The notes below the pieces were generated by a model that saw only the letters and a program-made list of their open reading frames with translations, was not told where the DNA came from and ran no database searches. From Plasmodium malariae (lineage: Eukaryota; Apicomplexa; Aconoidasida; Haemosporida; Plasmodiidae): a stretch of DNA of 64,000 nt. Each line of letters starts with the position of its first letter. Position 1 is the stretch's first letter. Position numbers and translations under genes: made by a program. This document shows, one piece after another, positions 48,921 to 60,476 of the stretch. The stretch covers positions 737,501-801,500 of the forward strand of contig NC_041777.1 of NCBI RefSeq assembly GCF_900090045.1, given 5' to 3'.

Positions 48921-50710
48921 TCACACCAAGGGGTCATCTTCCTTAATATCGTCATTTTCGAACGAAGAGGCTTCACTAAGGGTATCCGTGCTTATCTTAA
49001 TTTTTTTGTTCATTTGTTCATTTTTTAATTTTTTTGCTACATTAACTATTAATGTAGAAGGTTTATATTTCGCTTCATTGATCCACGCTCTACAAAAGGA
49101 AAAAAGAAAGAAAAAAGTAAAGAAGTAAAAATAAAAGAAGTAAAAATAAAAGAAGTAAAAATAAAAGAAGTAAAAATAAAAAAAGTAAAAATAAAAAAAG
49201 TAAAAATAGAAAGAGTAAAAATAGAAAGAGTAAAAATAGAAAGAGTAAAAATAGAAAGAGTAAAAATAAAGAGTAAATGAGTGAAAATAAAAAAAAAAAA
49301 AATTTTTTTACACATTTTAATATATCATTTCTCTATATATTTTTAAACATCTTTTTGTTAAGTGCAAAAGGTATTCATATGAGAAGTCTGTGGCTTTGCT
49401 TAAGGATTTATTTTGTTCTATTTTTCACTACTTAAAATCAGCTTCTTTCAACTTTGAATAAGAATGATCATCCTCGACAATTTCTAGTCTCCCTTTCCCT
49501 AAGGGGACTGTAGATATTAATTCATCGCAAACACTCATGGGTGTTGTGGTATCCTTAGATCCATTGACAATTATTACATATGGAAATGTAGATAAATCAG
49601 TTTCTAGATTATGTGTAAATTTTTGAAACGTTTTAACAGAGGGAGATACAAGGATCTACCAAAAAAAAAAAAAAAAAGAAAAGTAAAATAATGAAAAAGA
49701 TGAAATATAATGAAATAATATCATGGGGAATATGGTGCATGCGCAAGCGTGTGTGTCAACTAAAAAAATTTATATCTTTTTTTTTTTTTTTTTTTATTCT
49801 AACCAGAGGCTTTTTCCCATTTCTATAATTAAGATTCATAGCTACAACAGCTCCAAAATAAATTCCAACAACAACATCAGGATCATACATTAGTACTTTT
49901 TGCTCTGCTTGTTTTATTGATTTTTTCATAATATAATAAAGAATAAGATGGGACCCAATAAAATATATAACTATTATTATAATAACCTGCGTATAACATT
50001 TAATGCATGCAAAAATTTGTTAAAGTGATTTTTTTTTGCTTATGTGTGTATATATCTATATCTATCTATATATATATAGATAGATACAGACATAGATACA
50101 GACATAGATATAGACATAGATACAGACATAGATATAGACATAGATACAGACATAGATATAGATATATATTATATATGTTTAATTTAATGGCTTATTCGTT
50201 GCATATTCATGTAAATGTTTGTCCATTCGCATATATGCTCATTTGTCAGAATATTCATTCGTTTATCTATTTATTTTTCTTTTGCCCCGTGTTACCGATA
50301 AGATAATGGTTGTCACAAAAAAAATAAGATCCGAGAATTGGTAGGAAACATAAATGTTAAATAACATAACACATACTACAAACAAAAGGAATATTAAAAA
50401 CGAGCTAATGCTGCGCTTTTGGTTTATACCGGCTATCATTAAATTTTTTTTTCCAACAGCTTTTTCAATTAATTTTTTCTTCTTGCTTTCTCCAAAAGCG
50501 TGAAACCTATTGAGAAAATAAAAAAATATAACAGAGAAGACTATATATTTTAAAGTTACTCGTATATTATGATAAGATATGTACACTCTTTATGCTGGAA
50601 AACAATAAATAAAAAGAGAGGTTAAAAAAATAAGAAGCAAAATAAAAAAAACAAAAAACAAAAGTATCATATTTGTAGTGGAAAAATTAGCCTGATATTT
50701 TATTACCCAT
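48921..50710 (-). CDS. Alpha/beta-hydrolase-fold membrane protein, paralogue A
   Basis: I assemble six exons, all in phase: 50707-50710 (ATGG), 50560-50587, 50296-50506, 49804-49986, 49432-49655, 48921-49089, giving 272 residues. It begins MECTYLIIIYEFHAFGES, a first beta strand, followed by two membrane helices (~45-105), then DPDVVVGIYFGAVVAM, the nucleophile-elbow region in which the usual Ser is Tyr124. ILVSP, YVIIVNGSKDTTTP (Asp177) and LEIVEDDHSYS (His206) follow as in alpha/beta hydrolases, so acid and histidine remain while the nucleophile is gone. The exon count and the 4-nt first exon are inferred by alignment with its paralogue at 54529-55677, whose start is [14 protein letters not shown]. 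The two genes are head to head, 3.8 kb apart. The substrate is unknown; it may be a pseudoenzyme or use an atypical nucleophile. Confidence 0.7.
49119..49275. repeat. 15-bp minisatellite in the last intron of hydrolase A
   Basis: About ten copies of AGTAAAAATAAAAGA, grading into AGTAAAAATAGAAAG. Located in the intron at 49090-49431. A second array, of a 12-bp AGACATAGATAC unit, occupies another intron of the same gene at about 50082-50165. Confidence 0.85.
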
Positions 50711-50823
50711 GTATGTATAATATCTTTATACTTTCTTTCATTTTTTGTGCATATGTCTATCTATCTATATATACATATGTGTATATGTGTATATGTGTAT
50801 ATGTGTATATGTGTATATGTATT

Positions 50824-50856
<33 letters not shown>

Positions 50857-51819
50857 GACTGCGTGTGTGTGTGTGAAAAAATGGTGTTAATTTTCTCTAT
50901 CACAGTAAGTGGCTCTTAAAAAATGACGCAGAATGAAATTAGATGAGGAAATAATAAATGTCAACTTATTTTCTTTAGCTCCTTTTCAAATGGAAACTTT
51001 TTTAATTAAGGAGAGCTAGCTTTTTTAAAATGAAAAATGGTTAATAATTAAAACAAAAAACGAAGAAACAAAAATAAAAAAAAAGATAAGTAATAAGGGA
51101 ATATATTTTTATACCCTTAAATAAAAATTTTTTTTAACAGATATTGTATGAATTATAAGGAAAATTTTTGTGTGGTTAAAAATCATTTTGCTATAAAATA
51201 TATTCTAGTGAAAATAATATTCATTTAATAATCGAAAAAAAAAATATACTAAAAAAAAAAAAGAAAAAAGAAAGAGCTACACGAATTAAACTTTTGTTAA
51301 GTTAATAGCTTATAACATCCATTGTCTTATTTCCCTTTTTCCCCATTGTATACATTAAATACATTTACCAGTGAACGTATTCTTTTGTTATGTTCTGTTT
51401 AGTCTGTCTATTTGTTTATTTATTTGTTTGTTTGTTTATTTGTTTGTTCATTTGTTTGTTCATTTGTTTGTTTATTTGTTTATTTATTTTTTTGTTTATT
51501 TTTTCCTTTTTTATTTTTATGTTGATATTACAATTATGAAAATAATGATTGCTCAACACCTTTTTGGTTAGTTGCAAATTTTTTGTACATAATTTTTTTT
51601 TTTTTTTTTGGTAATACAAAATAAACAATTTGTTTTTATAATAGTTATACATTAATTATATTATTGCATGTTCATTTTTATTTTTGTTCATAATTTTATT
51701 TATGATACTTTTAATGTGTATCACTTTTTAATATGAATGTTCATAAATATTTTGCTGCTCTTTTTTTTTATTCTACATGAATGAAAACTTTAAAACGCTC
51801 TTTTTTATTCCACGTTCAT

Positions 51820-51850
<31 letters not shown>

Positions 51851-54528
51851 AGTAAAAGCAAAAGTAACAGTTGCTGTCTAACTTTTAAATTTCGATAACT
51901 CAATTATCTAAACTGTATTAAAGCGTAAACAAAATTTATTAAAAAATAGGAGAAAATAAATTACCGCGAAGGAAAAAAAAAGGGGATAACTGCTTCTATC
52001 GTTACTATAAGTTTCGCATTAAGCGCTAATTGCCATAAAGTAATTTTTATTTGGCGTGTAATTGGTCACTACAATGTTTCTATATTATATATAAAAGATA
52101 AATAAATATACATATATATATATATATGTATACCTTCATATGTGTGTGTTCGAATTTAAACGCGAACTATTGTTGATGTTACGAAACAATTTTGTGTGAT
52201 CCAGTGTAGGTCCACGTATGCACCTAGCAGAAACACACAATGAATAGTTGCCTGGTCAGGTAAAATATTTTTACAGCTATACATGTATATGTATATATAA
52301 ATATATATTTATATATTCATATGTGCGTGCGTTTATTTTATTTATTTATTTTTTTTTTTAGATGGCCAATTAACCTTTTAATTATTCAAGAACGGTGCTT
52401 TAAAATGATATTAATTCTGAGTGGGGTATTTTAAAATAGTTCATTATTTATATTATGAATTATTTTAAAAGTTGCAGAAAAATTATACATACTTTGTCGA
52501 ATTAAATATGCTTTAAAAAATTTTTTATTATTTCTTTCATTATTATTTCTTCCTGACTTGTTAATAAAATATATATATGTTCAAGTAGGGAATATTTATT
52601 TTTATTTATTTAAATTAAGAATGATAAAAATTACTTCTACTTCTAAATATAAATTTTAAGCAAAAAAAGGGTGTGCTGCATAATTTCTAATATACGAATA
52701 ATAAAAAGAGAAATATAAAAAATAAAGTAAAAGTATAATTAAATTGTAAATTTAAGTATACTGTGGATTTGTAAAGTTAATTCATTAAAAAATTTGGACT
52801 CCTATAAATTCCAATCAATTTTGAGAACAGTTTCGTTTGTTTGTACTGAAGAGTAATGTATGTTTTTTTAACGACTCATAAACTTATGTTTTCATTTATT
52901 ATTTTATATTTTTTTTTATTTTTTTTCAAATTGCTTGCTTCAAGGCTTCATAAGAAGAAAGATTCAGAGAAAAGAAGTCTATATTATAAGTAAAAATAAA
53001 CTTAAAAAGTAATTGAATAACTTCAACAAAATTAATGTCGTCTTAACATTTGAGCCTACTCGTTTAGCAGTTCATTGAGAATTTTTTCAAAATGTGTATG
53101 TTGACTTTGGACACTATGTTTAATTTATTCTTCCTTACATTTATTTATTCATTCATTCGTTCGTTCGTTCGTTTATTCATTCATTCATTCATTCATTCAT
53201 TTTTTTTTTTTTTTTAATGTGTAACATTTTTTAAAAGGATTAAAGCATCAATTATTTAAAACTTTTTTCCTCCTATATATTAACATATTACAATATTATT
53301 ATTAAAATAAAATTATTTTATTTCTTAAAAATTTGTTTAATAGTAAAAATAACACTGTTTTTTTATAGCAAAGCCACAGCATGAAAATGTATGGAAATGT
53401 GTACAGCAAAAGAAATTAAATAAAAAGGAGAATTTTGGAAAATAGATGAAAAAAGGGAAAAAAAAAAAAGTCTGAACTGTTCTATTTCTACTATTAACAA
53501 AAATATATAGTGGAAGTATTTTGACGTAAACAATTGTTCAAATGAGCATACTCTATTTTAAAATCAAATGAAGTTGCTTAAGTTGCTTAATGCGGTGAAA
53601 CAATTCCTGCTTTATTTTATTTTATTTTATTTATTTATTTTTTTTTTTGCATGCAAAAAAGCACAGAATAAAATACCTTAATAAAATGTTAAATGAAAAA
53701 AAAAAAAAAAAAAGTGGTCTGACAACCTCCAGTATAATAAAATATTTTACGGAGTGTCTACTCTTATATCAGTTTATTTTTTTTTTTGTTTAAGAGGTGC
53801 ACGTAAAAAACTTTGGGAGCTTTCAAATGACATTAAAAATAAGAAAACGAAAAAGCAAAAAAACACGACAAAACAAGACAAAACAGGACAAAACAGGACA
53901 AAACAAAACAAAATTATTTTCTTCATTTGCATATTTAAGTTGTAATTTTTTTAAGATTTAATAATTTTAATATATTTTGCTTCATACAATTATATGGAAA
54001 TATACGTGTATAACTTCCTTTTTTTTTGGAAATTACAAACTGATATGGTAAATGTGTAAATAAGACTGAAATGTAGAAGTACGATTCGGTTATTTCTTTT
54101 GAATATATATAGTACATTAAGTATTTTTCATAATATGCACTTATTTACATATATATGTCTATATGTATATTTATTTATCTGCTTATTAATTCAGAAATTT
54201 TTTTTCTTGAATTTTTTTTTTTTTTTTCATTTTTACCTTGCTTGTACATAAACTATTATTGATAGCTGTATGTTTTACCAATTTGGTTATGTAATTAATA
54301 TTGTGATATATTCCAAATATTTTTTTGTCATCTGGAATTTTTATTTAATTATTTTTTCTTTAAGTTGAGTTAAAAATGAACCATATTTAAATAGGAAACA
54401 AAGAATTATACATGAGTATGTGCATACGTATGTAGTATATATATATACGTACATGTATATATGCACATTTGAATATGTAAATATATGTACTTAAAAAATA
54501 CTCCCATTAGTCACTTTTGTACCAAAAT
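50711..54528. other. Divergent 3.8 kb intergenic region between the hydrolase paralogues
   Basis: Mostly AT-rich with TA and GTATAT microsatellites (50770-50856), a TTTG/TTTA repeat (51399-51500), a CATT repeat (53150-53200) and several poly-A/T runs. A possible short two- or three-exon plus-strand gene sits at 52240-52516 (see findings). No other supported gene. Confidence 0.6.
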
Positions 54529-55677
54529 ATGGAGGCAATAAAAATTCTGTATCTTCATATATATGAAGATGTGAAAACAAACAAAATTCGAAAGTTGTTA
54601 GAAGATGAATATGGAAAAGACAACGTAATATCGTCTAAAGATAAGTCTAAGGCATTGGATATATTCATTTTAATTTTTATATATGTTTTGTGTATGTGTT
54701 GTATTGTTTTTGTATTTTACATCTTAAGTAGAACAACTGAATATGCATACATATTAATACTTCCTGGTGTCCTTTTTACAATGACTGTTTTTTTCATTGG
54801 ATCAATAATCATATATGAGGTGCTTTATCGTAGGTGTTTAAAAAAAGCTAATAAGTTGTTTGAGAAATATAAGCCTAATGTGATTGTTGCTTATCAGTTT
54901 GGGTGCATTTTAGCTATGCACCTGACAGGACCAAGAGTGCCCATGGTACTTAAATTAAAAAGAAAGCGGTGTATATGTATACATACATATGCGTACATAC
55001 ATATACATATATATACTTACATATACATATATATACATACATATACATATATATACATACATATACATACATATACATATATATACATATATATACATAT
55101 ACATATGTATACACAATATCAAGAAGAGCCAATAAGTACGAATATCATAAGTGAATGTAAATTGTGCCCTGTTTAATATGAAAGATGTTGTTACGTGCAT
55201 ATTATTTAAAGTTTAATAAATAACAAACGATATTCCTTTTTTTTCTCTTTTATTTTGTCCTTTACTTTGTCCTATGCTTCCTCCTTTGCGTTAATTTTCA
55301 TTCTACCCTTTTTCCCAATTCGTTTAAACAACTTTTCGGTTTCAACTTTTCAGCTGCTAATATCGCCAGTTCAGGAAAATTTATTTTCAAAAAGAATACG
55401 AAATGAAGTAAACATATCTGATTTCCCTTACATAATATTTGTTCACTCAACTACGGACCGAAAAAGAAATTTGAGTAAATCTTTAGATTTAATTGAATCG
55501 TTAGATAAACGAAAGTATAGGGTTGAAATAGTAAATGATGACTTTGGCTTAGAATTAATAAGCAACTCGGATTACAAAAATTGGGTTGATGAAGTTTATG
55601 CTCAGACTAAAGGGGATTTAAAACGAGCATCAAAAAGTGGTAGTACCATTGACGAGTCTTTGTTCGCAAATGCATAG
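54529..55677 (+). CDS. Alpha/beta-hydrolase-fold membrane protein, paralogue B
   Basis: Two exons, 54529-54945 and 55354-55677, joined at ATG|GTACTT to TTTTCAG|CTG in phase 0, giving 246 residues. The start is placed at [14 protein letters not shown] because it matches MECTYLIIIYEFHA of paralogue A; a frame extends four codons upstream without an ATG. Two membrane helices (~44-100) interrupt the fold. The nucleophile elbow reads [15 protein letters not shown], with Gln123 in place of Ser. LLISP, then [14 protein letters not shown] (Asp174) and [11 protein letters not shown] follow; the catalytic His is Phe203. Alignment to paralogue A is gap-free from the LISP/LVSP strand to that position. 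The single intron sits at the same codon as one intron of A. With Ser and His both lost, this copy is very unlikely to be a hydrolase. The intron has a TACATATACATATA repeat. Confidence 0.78.
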
Positions 55678-56347
55678 TTCGCCTGTACGCGCAAAAGTAT
55701 ATAGTGCAATAAAAATGTGGTTACTTCCTTTTAAGGGTCGTGAGATGAAGTTTTGAATAATTTTCGAGACAGCTAGCAGCTTAATGTTTGGACATCCATT
55801 CTCTCACCATTCACTCGTGTATTTGTTTGTTTGTGTCCTTTGTGTGCCCAATTGCTTATTCATATGTGCGTACCTGTTCATACATCTCCTTGCCTTATGA
55901 ATCCCTTATCTCTGTTTTTACCTCTGTTTTTATGCCTATGATGATATATATCAAAGGAGCAAAGTAGGGCAACGAAATGATGAAGAGACAAAAAATAAAC
56001 ATTATTATTTTATTTTTTTTCCTTTTCTTTTTTTTGTTTTTAACTTCCAAAAAATTGCGAAGAAATAATTTTAAAATTGATTAATCATTGCTTAAGCTCG
56101 TTTCACATATGTATGCATTCGCATGTTCATACACACTTACATGTGCATTACTTTTTTTTCTTTTTTAAAATTTTACAACACCATTTTTGAAATTTAAAAT
56201 AGGAATTGTACACACTGTCTAATAGATTGTGTTCATTTTGTTCTAAAGAAATAAAGTCCGCACTAATGGGATGAAGAAAAAAAAAAAAAAAATTATACTA
56301 TTCACTAGCAATATGTAAAATGTACAATTTATCCAATTTACAGTTTG

Positions 56348-56383
<36 letters not shown>

Positions 56384-56893
56384 ATTAAAAATGACATTTA
56401 ATTGGTTTATACAAATAAAAGCTTCTATATTTGCCTCTTTAATTTTTTGAATAATTATTTCTTCATTACTGCGAATAAGCATAAGCCAATTTTATGCAGT
56501 TAATTTTAAAAAGTTGTGTGCTGCGCAGGAACATAGATACGATATATCTGAGCCTGCTTTAATATTGCGCACAAAAACATAATTCATTTATTACTATTTT
56601 TATTATTTTAACTATAAAGAGGTATATAATAGTGTTTAATAGTTGTATAAATTTTACAGCAAGGTAACATAGTACACATAGGTGTTCCTAAAATTATAGC
56701 TTTTTATATATTATTTGTGTCAGAAATGGAAAGAAATGATTTGTTCATATTACGAAAAAGAAAAACGCCAAATTGAATGAAAAAATTTTCCATTCACGTG
56801 AAATTAGTAAAAATAGAGGATATGACTAAAATGGGAGAACGGGGCACACAACATTGTGCATACAATTTAATGCGTATATGTATATATTTTCAG

Positions 56894-56931
<38 letters not shown>

Positions 56932-57554
56932 ATATGTATGTATATATGTATGTATATATGTATGTATATATGTATGTATATATGTATGTATATATGTATG
57001 TATATATGTATGTATATATGTATGTATATATGTATGTATGTATATATGTATGTATATATGTATGTATATATGTATGTATGTATGTACCTGACTCATTTTC
57101 ATTATATAATTACGCAAACGAGAGTATACTGTTGGGGAGTAGGACCGTAGATCGCTGTGCAACGATAAAACGTTTCTTCATCTCGTACTCTTACTCTTAC
57201 CCCTTCTCATATTCACATAATGTTTTTTAAATTTAACCCATGCTAATTTTAGTTTCCTAAAAGTATATCTTTCCTTCCTTTACCATTCCAGTTCTTTTAA
57301 TATCGAATATTTTTTTTTTTTTTTTTTTTTAATTTCACATTTTTGCTATATATTAAGAGTAAATTTATAATGTATACCTGTATAGCAATTATATTTATGC
57401 AAAAAAGAATGAAGTAAAATAAAGCAAAAGAAAAATATGGTAGAATAAGGCAAAATCTAGCAGAAAAAAGAAAATAGAGAAAAATAAAGCAGACTATAGC
57501 ATAATTTAGCTAAATAAACAAAATAAAGTGGTACTGCGCAGGATAAAAAGATAT

Positions 57555-57589
<35 letters not shown>

Positions 57590-57609
57590 CTTTTTCAACT
57601 AACTTCGAA
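55678..57609. other. Intergenic between hydrolase B and the 57610 gene
   Basis: Both neighbours are on the plus strand. Contains a moderately G/C-richer 3' flank (to about 55950), two long poly-T runs (56348-56379, 57560-57589) and a 12-bp TATATATGTATG array. No supported gene. Confidence 0.65.
56917..57085. repeat. 12-bp TATATATGTATG minisatellite
   Basis: About fourteen copies of TATATATGTATG with occasional extra TATG. Because the period is a multiple of three, stop-free frames (Met-Tyr-Val / Ile-His-Thr) run through it on both strands; these are artefacts. Confidence 0.9.
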
Positions 57610-58203
57610 ATGGTTGAGATAAGATTAAAAACGCAGAACTCAAGTTGCGAGTTTAACTTAGACTTTAATGAGGTCAAACTGCCAAATGATTTAAATATTT
57701 TAAAAGATTTAGAAAAAGAAGTGGAAAATTCTATTTATTATCTTAAAAGATCTAATGAGGAAATAAAAAAATATGATCCCGAAGGCAAGGATAACGATTT
57801 GTTCTTAGCATTAAATGAAAATAAATTTGCCTTGAGTAGAAAAGAAGAAAGGCTCAAGTTAATAAAAAGCAAAATACAGAATTTAGAATGTACAAAAGAT
57901 AATTCTAGTGATATAAAAAACAGTTTACTAAGTAGTAACCCTTTAAAAAGATTAAATGAAGAATCAGATACATCTGAGCTTTACGAAAATGAGCATGACA
58001 AGGATGAGAAAAATAGTACTTCAGAGAAGGATAATATACAAGCAGATCATTTAAACGTTAACAAGGTAAGCAATCCAAATAGGCATCAAAATAAGGACTT
58101 CCCTAATGATAAGGATTATAACAGTGTAACAGTCCAGTGTACTGGGGGGGAAGAGGTGCAAGGGGCCAAAACTGTTGTAGAGGAAAGTGGTATATACTTG
58201 TAG
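57610..58203 (+). CDS. Conserved-looking 197-residue protein, function unknown
   Basis: Single-exon frame starting at the first ATG after a poly-T/TTTCAACTAACTTCGAA leader. Residues 1-98 look folded and mostly helical: a short strand segment (SSCEFNLDFNEVKLP) is followed by two amphipathic helices with heptad-like spacing (ILKDLEKEVENSIYYLKRSN, then ALNENKFALSRKEERLKLIK), likely a helical hairpin or coiled coil. Residues ~99-197 are polar, acidic and low-complexity, with Ser, Asp, Glu and Asn. There is no signal peptide, membrane helix or known motif. It resembles small coiled-coil adaptor proteins only in general terms, so I give no function. Near its end, an AGTG|GTATAT donor-like site could extend it into a downstream exon, but no convincing partner exon was found. 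Confidence 0.8.
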   Translation: MVEIRLKTQNSSCEFNLDFNEVKLPNDLNILKDLEKEVENSIYYLKRSNEEIKKYDPEGKDNDLFLALNENKFALSRKEERLKLIKSKIQNLECTKDNSSDIKNSLLSSNPLKRLNEESDTSELYENEHDKDEKNSTSEKDNIQADHLNVNKVSNPNRHQNKDFPNDKDYNSVTVQCTGGEEVQGAKTVVEESGIYL

Positions 58204-58359
58204 AAAATGTAACAGGGTGTACCCATGTGCATGCACGCATACGTATGCACATATAAATATATATCTATATGTGTGCATAATTGCGATGTTTACGGTATAC
58301 CCCCTCTGTGCGCACTGTGTACAAAGCAGTCTGCATTGAATCTCGGTTTTTATATTTAT

Positions 58360-58429
<70 letters not shown>

Positions 58430-59013
58430 TCAAATTGCACTGCAATATTTCCATCCTCCTTTTTATAAAAGACAATGCGTATAAGATATTTCCCTTCGAA
58501 CTGTAAGAAACCTGCATTTGTGTGGAGCCTTTTTTTTTATTTTAGTATAATACCATATATAAAACATTTTTCTCGTATAGTAAGCTAATTTTGTATATCC
58601 CTTCAATATAAAATGAGCTGTTGGGAGGTTGTGACAATTACTCTTTACATGATGAATACAGGCAGTTATCTTTCCAGTGCTCCGGGTTATTCAACAATCG
58701 ACATGTTCCGTTACGATGCACTGTACTGTGCTATTTTTGCTTTTGCATTTATGTTTGCATTTTCGTTTGCATTTATGTCTGCTTTTTCATTTGCATTTAT
58801 GTGTGCATTTTCGTTTGCATTTTCGTTTGCATTTTCGTTTGCATTTTCGTTTGCATTTTCGTTTGCATTTATGTTTGCATTTTCGTTTGCATTTATGTGT
58901 GCATTTTCGTTTGCTTTTTTTTTTTTTTTTTTTTTTTTAATTAATACATCCCTTTTACTTCAAAAGGAGTCGAAATGATTTTCCAAAATTTTTGAGTTAC
59001 AAAAGTTTGCCAT
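58204..59013. other. Convergent intergenic region with G/C-richer island and 12-bp repeat
   Basis: Lies between the stop codons of the 57610 gene and the F0 a-like gene. A TAAA/TA microsatellite covers 58360-58423. From 58610 to 58735 the sequence is unusually G/C-rich for this window and open in most frames, followed by a 12-bp repeat and 24 T. Whether it codes is unresolved (see findings). Confidence 0.5.
58736..58915. repeat. 12-bp TTTGCATTTTCG minisatellite
   Basis: About fifteen copies of TTTGCATTTTCG, with some units TTTGCATTTATG. Each of the six frames is free of stops, giving Phe-Ala-Phe-Ser or Leu-His-Phe-Arg types on plus, and Asn-Ala-Asn-Glu on minus. The last resembles real Plasmodium repeats, but composition alone does not prove coding. 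Confidence 0.85.
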
Positions 59014-59255
59014 TTAAAACATGACATCGAAAAACATTGTTAAGAAAGTGTATGATATATAACATTGCAAAAAAAAGTATAACACTTCAAATGCTAAAAC
59101 GAAGGAAAAGAAAAAAGCAAAAACACCACTTGTCATCGTTGCAAGGATTAATTTCATGAGTTCCCCGAAAACGCAGAAGGCCATAAGCGGTCGGACAGCC
59201 TGAAAAAAAAAAAAAAAAAAAAAAAAAATATGAACACACATACAAACACATACCC

Positions 59256-59323
<68 letters not shown>

Positions 59324-59694
59324 ACACGTAAGGTCATATGTACATATTTACATGAACTGTTCAGAACGTGCGCGAAAACGGATGTACACGTGTGGCTCAT
59401 TTTTATGTACACACATGATTACACATATTAGTGCAAACATTTTGCTCACTTTAAGAGCATTATGCATAAAACCTGAAAGGTAGTTCTGGCCATGTAAATA
59501 AAAAAAAATCGATAGCTTAGAATATATTTGATGGCAAATTTGGACATATCGACAATGTTGACATAATGATTTAAGGATGGTAAACTTTTAACTAAATTTA
59601 AGGGTGTTATATCCTTTTTTATTCTTTCATTGTAATATCTGTAAGAGTCCTTTTTATCATCTATAATTGATTTGTCCATTTTTTTGGATGTCAT
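59014..59694 (-). CDS. Mitochondrial F0 ATP synthase subunit a-like protein
   Basis: Two exons, 59473-59694 and 59014-59199 (TTTCAG|GTTTTA donor, TTTTCAG acceptor, phase 0), giving 135 residues. Exon 2 encodes AVRPLMAFCVFGELMKLILA, which matches the key helix of F0 subunit a (bacterial/mitochondrial R-L-F-N..AGE/H..L), including the essential arginine next to the c-ring. FVLAFEVLYFFLQCYISYTF, then LTMFF, fits the last subunit-a helix (E.FV..LQAY.FT.LT). Bacterial and most mitochondrial a subunits are ~220-270 residues; this is only the C-terminal half plus a short matrix N-terminus without a clear presequence. Apicomplexan mitochondrial DNA lacks atp6, so a nuclear, divergent subunit a is expected, and I recall an annotated a-like gene beside NEK4. 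In the inner membrane it would form the proton half-channels with the c-ring. Confidence 0.82.
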
Positions 59695-59806
59695 ATGATA
59701 TCTCCTCGATAGGCAGCTTAAGACCTACGTCCAAATGGGTTTGAGGAAATGAAAAAGGTTAACAGACTATGGTTGAAAAATCCATGCACGGGCATACATA
59801 CATATG

Positions 59807-59875
<69 letters not shown>

Positions 59876-60476
59876 ACGCATTCACGTACGTACGTATGTA
59901 TCACGTGGGTATGTGCGCGTGTATGCATTCACGTATGAAGGTATATATCAACCGAATAAACCCTTTTACTCATTTATTTATTTTATTTTATTTTTTTTTT
60001 TTGACATTCTTGAAATGCGCTTTTTCTCACAGATGAATAGCATTTGTAGGTATCCAAAAAGTAAAGATTGCTCCTCCATATATATGGGCTAACCCTAAAG
60101 TTTAATTGTAAAAGAAGGGAAAGAATGGTAAAATAAAATAAAGTAAAACAAATTATTGATGAGGGACGGGAGAGGGGGGAGATTTGCATTATCCTTGTCA
60201 TTTCATTTTTATATACCCTTCAGTTAATTTTCCGAAAACCTTTCCACTCATTTTGCTGTTGAATTTAAGGAGTTTTTCATGTTACACGTTTATCCTCTCG
60301 TACATCCGCTTGTTTATCAATTTACACTTTTTTAATATAATTCTTTTATTTTATAACATACAAGAAAAAAAAAAAAAAAAAAAAATAATATATACCGAAA
60401 TTTATAATTCATAAAAAAAGGTGTACATAATATATATATGTATTATTTACGTATGTATATTTGCTGTGCACATTAT
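59695..60476. other. Intergenic between F0 a-like gene and the small gene at 60477
   Basis: Contains a pure TA array at about 59816-59871 and poly-A near 60362-60385. F0 a promoter sequence should lie here. No supported gene. Confidence 0.6.

Noticed and set aside
57100..57180. G/C-richer stretch upstream of the 57610 gene considered as a tRNA
   Set aside because: No cloverleaf stems or conserved T-loop/D-loop bases could be fitted.
56854..57230. Met-Tyr-Val and Ile-His-Thr frames on both strands
   Set aside because: They are translations of the 12-bp TATATATGTATG array.
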